NCBI RefSeq assembly: GCF_000350225.1
Contig: NW_005179068.1
Location: 130,938 to 194,937 of the forward strand
DNA: 64,000 bases
Direction of reading: 5' to 3'
From: Chondrus crispus
Lineage: Eukaryota > Rhodophyta > Florideophyceae > Gigartinales > Gigartinaceae
Part shown: piece by piece, positions 27,126 through 38,034 of the stretch
Numbering within the stretch: position 1 is the stretch's first letter
How the letters are laid out: every line of letters begins with the position of its first letter
Notes under the pieces: generated by a model
What the model was told of the DNA's origin: nothing
The model's database searches: none
What the model saw: the letters and a program-made list of their open reading frames with translations, nothing else
Program-made: the position numbers and the translations under genes

Positions 27126-28736
27126 CTAATTTGCTGCGCACACGAATTGTTGAAGGTCTGCACCAGTTCTTGGTGGCTGCATGTTGAGTAGTGCATCCAT
27201 GCGGCTGGGGTCCATCTTAATTCCCTCAGGACTTATGATACGACCACACCACTGGACCTTCCGAACAAATAGGTCGCACTTCTTTGCATGCAGCTTGATA
27301 TTGTATGTGCGGCAAATCTGGAAAAGTATCCGCAGCGACTGTAAGAGATCTGTGGCTTTCTCACCGCGGACCAGTAAATCATCTAGCCACTGGAGACACA
27401 CATCACGCAGAGCGATTAGCAGCTGCTGAAAAACACTCTGGAAGAACGCAACAGCATTTGTCTGGCCATGAAGTACCCGTGTCGGGCTAAATACTCCATC
27501 AGGTGTGATAAAACTTTGGCACTCTTGTGAGTCCTCATCCAATGCGAGTTGAAAATATCCGTTACAGAGGTCAATGACAGCAAAGCAAGTAGCACCGGCC
27601 AGTCTTGATGTCACGGTCTCTAGGTTGGGCATTGGCCAACTGTGAGGGATCGTTTGGCGATTGACCGGTCTCAGGTCCACTGTGAAACGAAATAATTCAG
27701 GACCTGCTTTTGGGACTATCAGGGGCGCGCAAGCCCACTGACTGCTGTTGTTGGGGTAGACAAGGCCAAGTCGAAATAGTTCGTCAACCTTTGATCGCAG
27801 AAAGTCCGACTGCTGGGGGCTGTAGCGCCTCACCTTGACACGTATAGGTTCGCTGTCTGGTTGCAGTCTAATCTTCATAGCAGGTACCTTCACTGGTGGG
27901 TCTGAGCCCAACCTTGTCCGAAAGATGTCTGAATATTCTATCACTAGAGTGCTGAACTCATAATGATTTTCCATCGGAAGACCGTTCTCTTTAGCCTTCT
28001 CGATGATACGCTGTAAACAAAATTGCGTGTGCTGCTGATCCTTGTCACCCGAGTAGTCTTCTAACAGATCTGAGGTCTCTTCTTCTTCCAAAAAATCAGA
28101 CGCTGCCTCCATTCGCTGCCTGAATGCCTCTTCAGACTCTGAGGATGGATCGAGAAGAGAAGGTGGATTATCAACGGAATCACTAGCCTCTGGGAGTGGC
28201 TCAGACGCTTCGGTTTGTGGATGGGGAGCCATGAGAAGGAGAGCTAGAGCCGGAGTGGGAGTGATGGAAAGGTCACGAGTGGCTGGATGTCCAGGGTCAA
28301 AACCAATATTCGAGAAATCGGCATCGTGGAAGCGGCTGCGCACATTTGCCAAATGTGAATCCAGATTGAAGCCCATCGATTGCAATACCGGGCGAGAGAT
28401 CAGTACTTCTGAGACGGTCTCGTCAAACACCAAGAATTCCAAATTACGTAGACGTAGCGGTCCTTCCGGAGTGTTTATCGTAGTGGAGATACGGGCTTTC
28501 TTCCTGCATTCAATGATTGTAGGTTTTCCTGCGTCAGTCGTGTCTAACGCCAACTTCATTAAAATGGGTTCCGTCAATGGTAGCTGTGGAACGAATACCC
28601 CGACGTCAGCCAGCATACTAAGATGTTGGACGCTCAAATCAGAATGATCTGCACCATAGTCACCGCGGACGACAACGTCGACAATGTCGGCCAGTTTGGC
28701 GAAGTACCTCCCGGACCTTTGAAGCGCATCAATCGC
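27126..28736 (-). pseudogene. gypsy B protease and RT
   Basis: In frame after a TAG at 28737-28739 that also ends gag. The protease site reads VVRGDYGADHSDL: D-Y-G where D-T-G or D-S-G is usual. RT follows an acidic spacer (DFLEEEETSDLLEDYSGD) and includes VKVRRYSPQQSDFL, RFTVDLRPVNRQT, FAVIDLCNGYFQL and LQWLDDLLVRG, with W-L-D-D instead of Y-L-D-D; both catalytic Asp residues are kept. It ends FVCAAN before TAG. RT converts the element RNA to DNA in the cytoplasmic particle. Confidence 0.9.
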
Positions 28737-29755
28737 CTAAGGGGGTTGTGTCAGAGCACTGATACGTCCAGTCTTGGACCTATTGGCCCAGTAGTCCTGT
28801 AAAAGCGTCTTTATCGCTTCTGTAGTCGATTTTGGACAGTCCTTTATTCGATGACGGCGGCCCGGGCCCTTAGACTTATTGAGACACAGAGGAACTTCAG
28901 GTGCGGAAATGTACGTTCTAGATATGTCTGCAACTATACCCGTAGCCCTGTACGGTACGTCATTTTGTGAGTGAGACCGGTCGTGTTTTGCAGGAGGCGT
29001 CTGCTGGCGCCCTGATGTAGAAAGCAACTTATCGAAATTTCCTGTCCTTCGTCCCTGGCTTGCATTTCCGGAGGTACCCTTTGGGCCTTGCCGAGATTGA
29101 TCTGTAGGCCTCTCCGATGTACGGATGGAAACAAAATCATCACAGCTAATTGCCTTTTCGACGACATACTTGTAAAAAGGTAAAAACTGTTTACGGAGGG
29201 CATACTGGCCGAGAAGGAGATCACTCTGCACTTTGAAACGAAGAGCGGCGGGTTTAAGGAGACCAAAAATATGATCGACTGCCACCTTCGGATTTTTTCG
29301 ATTAGAGCCTCCCATTTTCTGGAACGAAGGAAGGCCTTGTAGTCCATGAATAGTGTTTTAATACGCATTTCTGCGTCTTGTTCAAAAACGTTGATGCGTA
29401 CAGAAGTGCAAACAGCGTTGTCTAGCTCTGTGGGGGAAAGAGAGTCGAGCTCAACGATATCCTTTTCCTGTAACCAGGAGAGTAAGATAGTTTCTGTAAG
29501 ATCCTCAACCTTGGTGATTCCTTCAAACTCCTCAAATTCGACGAGAGAGAGGAGAAGGTCGGGGTCGATGGAAGACTTAACGCTGATGGGATTCAGATTC
29601 CCACCACAGAAATTTGCATCTTGAAGTCGAAGCAAATAACGGTCACGTTCCCTCAGAAAATAGTGGATATTTTTCCTTCCGAGCTTCCGGAGCTCGGGAT
29701 GAGAGATCGGTGTGAAGAGGTGTTGTCCTGCAGAAGAGCCAGTCGGAGGCGCCAT
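28737..29755 (-). pseudogene. gypsy B gag
   Basis: ATG 29755 (MAPPTGSSAGQHLFTPISHP) opens a gag-like helical protein (LSLVEFEEFEGITKVEDLTE). A frameshift near 29300 moves the reading to GSNRKNPKVAVDHIFGLLKP, which runs to TAG 28737. The TAG separates gag from protease in the same frame, the arrangement seen in elements that use stop readthrough, but other lesions argue for simple decay. No CCHC knuckle was found. Confidence 0.8.
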
Positions 29756-29789
29756 GCTGGGACAATGACCCAGGATACTCAGTGATCAC

Positions 29790-30148
29790 TGTTGAGAACT
29801 GGGGGAGTTTGTTGGGTTGAGAGCAAAGAAAAGGGGTTGATCATGTACTCTGCCGTTTACTCGTACGATAGCGACTTGCGTCCTATTTATACTGTACTTT
29901 CTTTTCAGATTCCAAGGAGCGACTTGGCCTTCAGAAGCGCAAAGACTTGCGCAAGGACGGCACGTCATCGTGCGAAAGTTGAGAGAGGAGGCACACCTAA
30001 CATGAGACTACACAGAAGCGCAGGGAACGTGGCGAGAGGAATGGTGCAGTTGAAATCTACGTAATTCTCAAGCTTTATCCTGCAACAAAGCAGAGCTGAT
30101 ACAAGTAACCAATTCAATTACGCCCACATCTCGCATGTTGGTGTAACA
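29790..30148 (-). repeat. 5' LTR of gypsy B
   Basis: 359 bp, TGTTGAGAAC...GTGTAACA; see the 3' LTR. It is followed by GATTG and then by copy A host sequence (tgtgctagagagcccatcat) that matches 43542 onward. Confidence 0.93.
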
Positions 30149-30153
30149 GATTG

Positions 30154-30988
30154 TGTGCTAGAGAGCCCATCATTTGTGGCGTTCAGATATATGGAATTTC
30201 ACTGTGTTTCCACAGAAGAATTCGCAGGCGATGCAATAGAACAAGCTTCGGCAAGAAAGCGTGCACGGATGACTTGCATATTGGACATGCAGAATGAAGT
30301 CTGTAGAATAATCGAGAGAGAAGCTACTTTGAGGATATCAAGCACTCAGGTCCACTTGGCCTCCTGCTGTGGGACTGCAAGAAACGGGTAGGTTGCAAGG
30401 GTCCCGTGTCAATATGGCACATGCTGGCTGGAATGTCACGACATTTGATAGATTTCGTCAAATCGCCTTTCTTGACCGTCGGCCTATTTGGGTACCTATG
30501 ATGAATAGCATCTGTAGAATAGCTACTGATGTAAACGTGGCCGAGGCTGTTGTTGGAGTCAGCGTACAGTACCCAGGGTACGCCGACCGCGACCGGGCCT
30601 GGGAGAAAGCTCGGGGGGGAAATTGGGCCTTTTGTCACAGGGCCCTCTCTATTTTTCTTTGCAGAGTACGTGCGGGGATCAGAGTGCGATTTACTGCTTT
30701 CGGTTCTTTTATTGGTTTTCAATGAGGAGTAGCTCCGTCGACGCCTAGTTCTACTGGCCTCGGAGAAAGCAACTGATTTTTTCCTCCTCCCTCACCGTTG
30801 CCCCACTCAAGCGCTACTCACCGGTGAGGGAGGGGGCCTTCTGTACTACAGAATTTGAGTACAGTACAAGGGTACTGTACTCAATCGACAAGGCTTGAAG
30901 TCTGGTTGGCATGGGGCGAGTGAGGAAGGCGAACAGAATCCATTCGCAGGCATATTGTATGATACACTGCTGAGTTGACGCCTGAGAG
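30154..30988. other. Right end of duplication copy A and spacer
   Basis: 30154-30848 matches 43542-44868 of copy B minus its solo LTR. 30849-30988 is unique AT-rich sequence with a short direct and inverted motif AGTACAGTAC. No gene is supported. Confidence 0.6.
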
Positions 30989-31101
30989 TGATGAATCGTA
31001 ATCCTCATGGAGTGGTCTTTACTCGTCGTCGCCGTCGCTCCTATTAAATATTGTTGTGGACAGACCGTGATATGGACAGTCTGTCCTTGCGGTACGTTAC
31101 A
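30989..31101 (-). repeat. 3' LTR of a truncated copia element
   Basis: 113 bp, TGATGAATCG...GTACGTTACA, the same family as 51356-51467. It sits right after a copia RNase H C-terminus on the minus strand, the position of a 3' LTR. Confidence 0.8.
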
Positions 31102-31560
31102 CGAGCACATTTCAGCGTCTGATGAAAAGAGTTGCGGTCCGTCAGTCCCGGGGGACGCTGATGGGTGCTCGTGGATGTGGAGCTGGGGTGTTCCCTTGGG
31201 TTTCGGCTGCGGAGAGAGCTCGGTTGTATTATTTGGCAAAGCTCTTGGAAGCGGATGGGTCCTAGTGCTTTGGTGAAGAGGTCTGCTGGGTTGTGCGCTG
31301 ACGGGATGTGTTGGGGTATGATGTTGGTGCGTGTGATGTGGTGTTGCAAATGATGGTGTGGTACATCGATGAGCTTACCTCGGCGCGTCGGGGCAGAATT
31401 TTCTGCTACTTGGATGGTGGATTTGTTGTCGATAAAGATCGTTGTCCGATGTTTTTGTTTTTGGTGCATGTCGCGGAGCAGTCTGCGTAGCCAGAGCGTT
31501 TGTTGCGTCGGTATACATTACATATTCCCAAAAACGAGCGCAGCTCGGTTTGGGTCCGTG
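31102..31560 (-). pseudogene. Copia RNase H C-terminal fragment
   Basis: Minus-strand reading TTIFIDNKSTIQVAENSAPT, RRGKLIDVPHHHLQHHI and SAHNPADLFTKALGPIRF is the conserved end of a Ty1/copia RNase H. Only the last 130 or so codons exist. Upstream (31560-31600) the sequence switches directly to the RT of gypsy C. The homologous fragment at 50588-51260 (plus) starts further upstream. Confidence 0.88.
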
Positions 31561-31589
31561 AGGGAGTCGCTTCTCAGAGCGCTTTGACA

Positions 31590-32880
31590 TTCTTCGGGTG
31601 GACTTCGAGTTCGCCCGGTCGAATGATGTGGCCCAGGTACTAGACAGAGTCCTGGAAAAACTTGAACTTGTTGAGTTTCAGTGACAATCCCTCCTGCTAC
31701 AAAGCACGGAGTATTACATCCACATCTTGGGGGTGTGCCTCGTAGTTCTTGGAGAAGATTATGATTTCATCCAAGTAGATGAGACAACTCTCCCAGCGGT
31801 AGCCGGAGAGGAGGATATCCAACATACGACGAAAGGTCGCCGGGGCGTTCATCAACCCGAAGGGCATACGGTTGAATTGCTTCGTCCCGGCGTGACACGT
31901 AAACGTGGTTTTCGATCGATCCTCCTTGGCGACTGGAATTTGCCAGTACCCGGAGTTGCAATCAAGGGTAGAAAAGACCTTGGCTTCCCCGAGCGTGTCA
32001 AGACACTCGTCCATGCGAGGGATGGGGTACGTGTCTCGCACGGTTAACGCGTTCAGCCGTCGATAATCGACGCAGAAACGGAGGCTCCCATCTGACTTGG
32101 GGATGAGCACGACGGGGGACGCCCATTCGGACTTGGACCGGGTGATCACCCCGCTGGCTAACATCTCGTCAAACGAGGCTTGTTTTGCCTCACGGACGCG
32201 GGGACCAGCTCGATATGGCCGACATCGAAACGGCTTGGCTCCGGAAGTGAGTTCAATGCGATGTTCTGTCCCTCGAACTTCGCCCAAGTTTCCACCCCAC
32301 ATTCCGGCGTACGGCGCGGGCATGGTGCGAACCTGCTCTCGCACGTGCGCCGGCAGGTGGTCGAGGGGAACCGCCTCCTGCGGAGGGAACGGCTCTGCTT
32401 GGGAGAGGGCTCCGCGAGGAGGCCTCTCGCCCCGTAGAGGGGGGCTCCCCTCGGAGAATTCCGCGGCTAGGACCGCGTTCAACGGCATCGCCGTGCGCAC
32501 CATCGCCCGCGGATGGGGAGTGACGATACCAACGACTTGCTTGTTCGACATCCTCTTGTTGGCGGACGAGAAGTTCGCCACGAGGACCTTGAACTCTTGC
32601 GATGGGGTGATGTGCACCACCCGGTTAGAGAGGGAGATCCGATGCTTCGTATATAACTGCGGGTTCGCCTCGAGGACCGAGAGTCCTGCCCGTCCACTTG
32701 TGACGTATACCCAGGTCTGGGTGCCCGCCGGAATTTTCGCGGCGCGGGATACCTTGAGCTTCGGGGAAATTCTCCCGGTGTCGTGGGCATACTCTTGCTC
32801 CGACGGAAGGGGCGTCGCGTTCCCGGCCCGTGCGGCCGGTTTCCAGACGATGGTATCTTAGTGCCATCGTCCAATTCCAC
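31590..32880 (-). pseudogene. gypsy C reverse transcriptase, truncated
   Basis: Contains FDEMLASGVITRSKSEWASP, LRFCVDYRRLNALTV, FSTLDCNSGYWQIPV, MPFGLMNAPATFRRML and CLIYLDEIIIFSK. The last is Y-L-D-E: the second Asp of the catalytic pair is Glu, which should abolish or cripple activity. After DVDVILRAL there is a stop and a shifted continuation (KLNKFKFFQDSV, YLGHIIRPGELEVHP), then the copia junction. An N-terminal extension (about 32880-32330) holds a long linker typical of the protease-RT spacer. Confidence 0.88.
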
Positions 32881-32920
32881 CACCTTCCGCCGTGGGTATA
32901 TTGCTTCGACGAACTTGTCG

Positions 32921-33613
32921 TTAAATTCTCACCCCAACATCACGGGGGGCGTCTAACCGTTCACAAACGATGAATGTACACCTCATGGTGCGGTCGCCTA
33001 ACCGCACCAAGAGGGGGATTTGTTCGCTCGTACGCAATGGTCTCCCATTGGCGCGAGCGATCTTCGGGATTTCGCCCGAAATATCCAGCGCCTCCCGTCC
33101 GGAGGGCAGCGTATCGACACGTACGAAATTGGAGCCAGCTCCTGTATCCAATATTGTGAGCTGGCGCACCAATATCGATGGTGATATTCCAAGATGCGCA
33201 TAGACCTTGTAGTTCCTCCGGGACAGCGCAAGCACTGTCTCGGGATGGTTAACACCCCTTGCAAGCGGGGGGGTCTTTCTCCGCCACGGTCGGCGTAAGG
33301 TACCGATCTGTTCGGGGTCGGGGTCTCCCTGAGATAACCCAGTCTGTTTGCGGTCGAGTTTTCGGTACCGCTTCTCCGGCTTGGGAGATGAGCACAATTC
33401 CGCCTTCTTGGGCGAGAACTCCGGGGGCGTGCCGAGGTCCACCTCAGCTGCTGGCGGCTGAGGTTCTCCTAGTTTTTCGGAGGAGGACGATCGCCGACAG
33501 GGGGCGGAAAGGTCCTCATCTCGGTACTCGCCCGCGGCGGCGAGTCGGGGGAAGCCTCGGGGTTCATGACCCGGTTCGCCTCGTAAGGAGGGCGACGGCT
33601 CGGAGATACGCAT
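32921..33613 (-). pseudogene. gypsy C protease region
   Basis: A Pro/Glu/Arg-rich linker is followed by RQLTILDTGAGSNFVRVDTL, with the canonical D-T-G-A of a retropepsin, and PLLVRLGDRTMRCTFIVCER. The frame ends soon after DVGVRI where G-[LV]-[DE] would be expected, and continues in another frame. It is separated from gag by a frameshift near 33600. Confidence 0.8.
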
Positions 33614-35098
33614 CCGTAGGCACTCGTTTCTTTTGGGCCGTGGTCAACTTCTCGTAGTGGTGAGGTACGATGGATACATCCTTCACCTTCATATCGCAGT
33701 CGGGAGAAATGTGGTCCTCGACTCGACAACAGGTGAAGCAGATAATTTGCGGGGACGGAGGTCTTCGCAGATCCTTCTGGTAATTGCGGGACGTTCGCCC
33801 GGGTGGAAGTCCGCGAGAGCCCTCCGTAGGCTCTCGAGCGGGGGGGTACGGCTTACGCCGATCGCCGTAAAACAGCGAATCTACGTCGTTGAAGGAGTAT
33901 TCCTCCGTCGGGAGGGAAATAATCCCCCCGACGTTGTCCCCTTCCGTACCGAAGTAATTCTCGGCCCCCCGGGCCGTTTGAAAACTTGGAGGGGGGCCGG
34001 TGGACGTCGACGGAGCGCCATCGAGGGCAGCGAGGACCTGTTTAACAGGGCGAGTCTTCCCGAATTCCACGCGGCGCCCAGAAGCGTGCTGGGCCCGGAA
34101 GGCGTTTCCATGCGAACGATCATGGGCGACGGTATCCTCGAACAAGGATCGCAGTCGATCCTCGTGAGCTTGTACCACCAGCGGCTTGATCGCGGGGGTG
34201 AGCCTCTCGATGAAGAGGGCCGTCCTCTCGTAGGCCGAGTGCTCGTCTCCGCACCTTCCCAGCGCGTTCGACATTCGAGTAGCGTACTCGGTTTCCAATT
34301 CGTCCGGCTTCTGACGTAGCTCCCTCAATGCTACGAGAGCCCGCTCGATCTCGAGGTTCGTCGCATACGTGCGTAACAGCCAATTGACAGCGGCGGCCCA
34401 GTTCGCGATCCCCTGAGATTTGCGGTGCAGTCCCCGCTGGGACTCATACGCTTCCTTGGCGGGCGGGGCCAGCAGATGGAGTAGGGCCATCAGGGCCATC
34501 GCCTCGGTCATATTGGCGTTGTCAAAATTTTCCTTGCAGCGAGCCAGGAAACTGATGACCCTGATTGGATCTACCCCGCTGAATTTGTACTCCCCCATGA
34601 CCACGAGGAGGTATTGCACCCTCCTACGGGTGGTAGCGTAGACCCGGTCGTCCAAGATCTGATCGGTATCCATGAGGCGGTATGCTCGATAGTTTCACAC
34701 ACCTCTGAACCGGTGGTTCGTCGGCTTCCAGACCGAAACATTTTTCTGTTTGGGGCCGAACGTCGGCGTTGGAGCCGTAAGTGACTCTGACTCGGAAACA
34801 GACTCCGAGTCAGAGGAGGATGACGAGGCCGGGCTCGAGTACCCGTCCGGCGGGTAACCATCCTTTCGTCCTTTGCGACGGTGAGCCTTCCGCTCATTCC
34901 GACTGGGTTTGGACTTTTTTCGTCGTCCACTCCCTTCGTCGTCTGAACTCCCCCCTTGATCGGGGTTCCCTCCCAGCAAATGCTGGGAAGGTAAATCACC
35001 CTCGAGGTGGACCGGTCCGGCGGAGGCTCCCTCGCGGGAGGCTCCAGCCGCAGTTCGCGACGCCTGAGGGTTGGCGGAAAATTGGGGAGCGGTCTCCA
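33564..35098 (-). pseudogene. gypsy C gag
   Basis: Starts METAPQFSANPQASR near 35098, with a Ser/Glu/Lys-rich low-complexity N-terminus (SSSSSDSESVSESES). An in-frame TGA follows RFRGV at about 34695, and the same frame continues NYRAYRL then MDTDQILDDR. The gag core spans 34673-33900 (VDPIRVISFLARCKENFDNA, ALVALRELRQKPDELETEYA), and a CCHC knuckle CFTCCRVEDHISPDC is near the end. Apart from the one TGA the gag is open. Confidence 0.85.
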
Positions 35099-35131
35099 TA
35101 GACGGGACCGGTATCCCCGCGGCTTGCAGCG

Positions 35132-35768
35132 TGTAGCATAACCGCCGACTACTGTACCATATATTGGATTTAGAATTAGATCTAACGCTGTAAGGTACGG
35201 ACCTTACAGCGCGCGCGCATACTTTACAGCGCGCGCGCACCAACACGTGTACCCCACGTGTAGCACACGTGTGCTGTCAGCCCCGACGGCTGACAGCGTT
35301 ACAGTGCGGGCCGACCCGCATTGTCTACAGTAATCCGACTACAGTACAGTCAGTACTGTACTGTAAACGGTTAATTAACTTGTACAATAAGTATAGGGAG
35401 CGACCGCCTGCGGAGGGGACCAGGACAGGCAACCCTCCACCGACGGTCGACCACCCAGCTTACTCTACTCATACCGCCGTTCCGCGAGTAGTTACCACCG
35501 AGCGGGTAGTGGACGCGCGCGACACCGCGGCGAGCTGCGATCCGCCGCCGCCCGTCAGTACCGGATCGTCAACCGGTACTGCTCCGGGGCGTCGAGGAGT
35601 CGATTCGCTCGCCTACGCGCGCGTTCCCGCCGACTACGCTCTACCACCCGCTACCGGCCCGCTTCCGGTGGCGTTGGTTGGTTCAAGACCCTCGGTACGC
35701 CTATCCGGGGGTCTTCCGCCGAACATCGCGAACACCCCCTCCGCTGGGTGTGGGGTGTTTATGCGACA
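35132..35768 (-). repeat. 5' LTR of gypsy C, palindrome-rich
   Basis: 637 bp, plus-strand reading TGTAGCATAACC...GGGTGTTTATGCGACA. It is homologous, in inverted orientation, to the solo LTR at 43686-44317: both share CTGTCAGCC.CGA.GGCTGACAG, ACGTGTA motifs and near-identical ends. It contains many short palindromes, including a repeated ACAGCGCGCGCGC. Confidence 0.7.
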
Positions 35769-36149
35769 CAGCGCCGACATTGTCACGTTGGAAAAGAGCA
35801 ACCTCTTATTCAACGGGGGTACATCCTCAGCGGGAGAGAGAGTAGCTACTCCGACTGTAGTCAGAGGGTTCCCAGCGGCGGTGACTGGAGTTCGGGTCAT
35901 CGATCCGCCCTGCGCGCCAGGCGACGGATCGTGGCGGTGCGTCTTCAAGATGGTAATTTCTCGAAGGAGGGCTTTCAGTTCCTCCGCCGTGGCGGTCTCC
36001 TCTTGCTTACGCAGGAGGGTAGCCTCCTTGACGCTGGTAATGGTAGGTTCGGAGGGGCAAGGGAAAGAAGGAGGGCAGGTTGATGTGTGTGAGTGAAGGA
36101 GTTGGTGCCAAGGTTTACTTGGAGCCGTCTTTCGGCGATACTTATACAC
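35769..36149 (-). pseudogene. Gag-like ORF fragment outside gypsy C
   Basis: The minus-strand frame starting MYKYRRKTAPSKPWHQLLHS has a coiled-coil-like helix (VKEATLLRKQEETATAEELKALLREI written here in part: EELKALLREITILKTH) and runs into the outer edge of the gypsy C LTR. It may be the gag N-terminus of another element into which gypsy C inserted. No domain is certain. Confidence 0.3.
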
Positions 36150-37986
36150 TTTGAGTGTTACACTATCCCATTACTTTGACACCTAGTAAACCGTACTCAT
36201 CATATGCGCGACCAAGCGCGGTCCTCTTCTGGCCCGTCCACACTGTTCTATTTCCACCTTACGAATTGACTATTGACTAAAAGTGCACAACAGTTTCTAC
36301 ACATTTCGAGTGACTGTAAACCATGGCCCTATGCATGCAATCGTTTCACACCTTACTAATCTGCATCCAGACATGACAGAATATATTCTTGCACAATGAA
36401 CAACTTGGCATCTCTCTATTTCCAACAACGCAAAGTCCTGTCATATCTCAGTCCCCATACATGCCCTTGTTTCGTACCTTACGAATTTCGGTACACACTG
36501 CCAGACAACTATGACGGGTAGCAACAATGTGCATCCAGACTTTCTACACATCTCACGTGATATCCGATGTGAATCACACGAGTACTGTCATCAACTTGCA
36601 TCCAACGGCGCACCATAACGAGAGCACAGTACAACGTCGCATGCTGACGAGAGTGTAGTACAACGGCGCATGCTGATGCAAGGGTCGCATACAGCGTGAC
36701 GCATACACTGAATACTCACGTAAGTACATGTCTCTTGTGAGAAATACTTGTTGTACTTTTAATTCACATGTACTGTACTCGGACACGCGCCGGACAGTAT
36801 GTAGGCGACGTGTACAAGTGTACGTACACGCAGCAACCTGGCGATGTGTACATGTGTACACCACACACAAGTGTCCAGCGCCAAGGCCGCCCGTAATTAC
36901 CCATTACAACCATGGTGAACAACTTGAAACAATCGAAATGATGTAATTAAAACGTATACGGATCATTCAAGATATATCACCAGCATGACTGCATATAAGT
37001 GGAAAATAACAGACCAATAGAATTGCAGCATTCGAACCGACACCCAATAGATTTGCAGTATTGCCTGTGTAGCCCTATAACGGTTCGGGCCAAATGCAAA
37101 TTTTCGGCATTTATGCAAATTTGCATAACCCTCCAAAAGTCCACTTTCGTCCCCAGAACCCCAAAATCTGAGACTTTACACGTGTCATGTGGTGATATGG
37201 GGTGAGGGTCCGGACCGTCGAGTCAGTACACGTGTCGCTCGATTTTGCACTTTCCAGATAACAGCATGTGGTCGCACATTTTCAATAGCTGGCAGCTATG
37301 TCCGCCTGTCATGCCTTGGTGAGCACGAGCTTCTCCGCTACACTATTGAGCGTGAATCTTTCAGCTTCTCGGAGGACCTCGCAGCAGCTCCGAGTGATTC
37401 ACTACGCAACTGGCGGAGGGACGTCTCGAGGACACATATCACGGGACGATTTGTACCCGGATACCATAGCCTTGAGCTTGTCGAAACCTGTTGAAACAGA
37501 GGAAGAACACCTAGGGCCAAAAATCTTAAGGGATAAGGGAAACTCCGTAGACCTCTAGGTCCGGAGACTAAAATGTCGTGCACTGAGGGGGAGGATTGGG
37601 AATCCCTCTCAGTCAGGGCACCGCGCGTTCGGGGGCCGTGGGGATGATTCGGGAGACCACCCGTGTGGTAACCGGCACGGGGTCTGGGCGTCTAACGCAG
37701 TAGGGAAATAAAGGGAAAAAGCGGGAAAGTGGAGCCCAGGAGGGGCGGAGCAGTAGGGACAGCTGTCGCGCGGAGGGCAGTGTCTAGCGGGACGACCCGC
37801 GCGGTAGAGACAGGTGGAAATCGGGACGCAGATGGCTCGCAGGGTACCATCTTAGGACGGGGACCGACCCAAGGCTACGATTCCGTCCCAGAAACCCGAA
37901 TTCTAGACCCAAAGCTTCGTGAGGTTTTACTTAGGGTCGGACGTGGGCTATATGCTAGCCGACGTCGGAGCTATAATTAATTGAAC
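36150..37986. other. No gene recognised
   Basis: About 1.8 kb. 36620-36680 has two copies of AGTACAACG.CGCATGCTGA. 37560-37980 is GA-rich and resembles an LTR or leader of an unidentified element, but no partner copy exists in the window. Confidence 0.45.
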
Positions 37987-38034
37987 TAAAAATACTAAAT
38001 TAAACGACGGGGGCGATGGCCGGAGAAACTCGTC

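Larger units (their letters stand above)
24553..30148 (-). mobile_element. Complete but decayed Ty3/gypsy element with chromodomain (gypsy B)
   Basis: LTRs of 359 bp at 24553-24911 and 29790-30148 (TGTTGAGAACTGG...GTGTAACA), with target duplication GATTG at 24548-24552 and 30149-30153. The empty site in copy B is at 43537-43541. Minus-strand order is gag, protease, RT, RNase H, integrase, chromodomain. A purine tract (GAAAAGAGGG, minus strand) abuts the 3' LTR at 24912-24923. Several stops and frameshifts make it non-autonomous. Confidence 0.93.
10300..30848. repeat. Segmental duplication, copy A (expanded by insertions)
   Basis: Sequence from ...TAGGCGCACCCTTCT (about 10300) to ACTCACCGGTGAGGGAGG (about 30848) matches 39810-44868 in the same order and orientation once four insertions are removed: 10410-11100, 13141-20393, 21269-24075 and 24553-30148. 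The underlying unit is about 4-5 kb and carries the membrane protein gene at 11179-12666 plus a noncoding tail with a diverged internal tandem repeat. The match is high in the gene (long runs of identical bases) and lower in the tail. Edges are by eye, accurate to about 20 bp. Confidence 0.85.
31590..35768 (-). mobile_element. Truncated Ty3/gypsy element (gypsy C) with 5' LTR
   Basis: Minus-strand order from the right: LTR (35132-35768), gag, protease, RT. RT stops near 31590 where copia sequence begins, so RNase H, integrase and the 3' LTR are missing. Confidence 0.85.

Noticed and set aside
33633..34319. A 228-codon plus-strand frame
   Set aside because: Antisense to gypsy C gag, whose CCHC knuckle and gag motifs are on the minus strand. 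I considered a second antisense gene like the one in gypsy A, but saw no start context or domain.
35190..35260. CRISPR-like or satellite array in the palindromic GC-rich stretch
   Set aside because: Repeats are short palindromes within an LTR, with no regular spacers.
36574..36870. A 98-codon Cys/Thr-rich frame
   Set aside because: Arises from a CA/GT-rich low-complexity stretch; no consistent motif.
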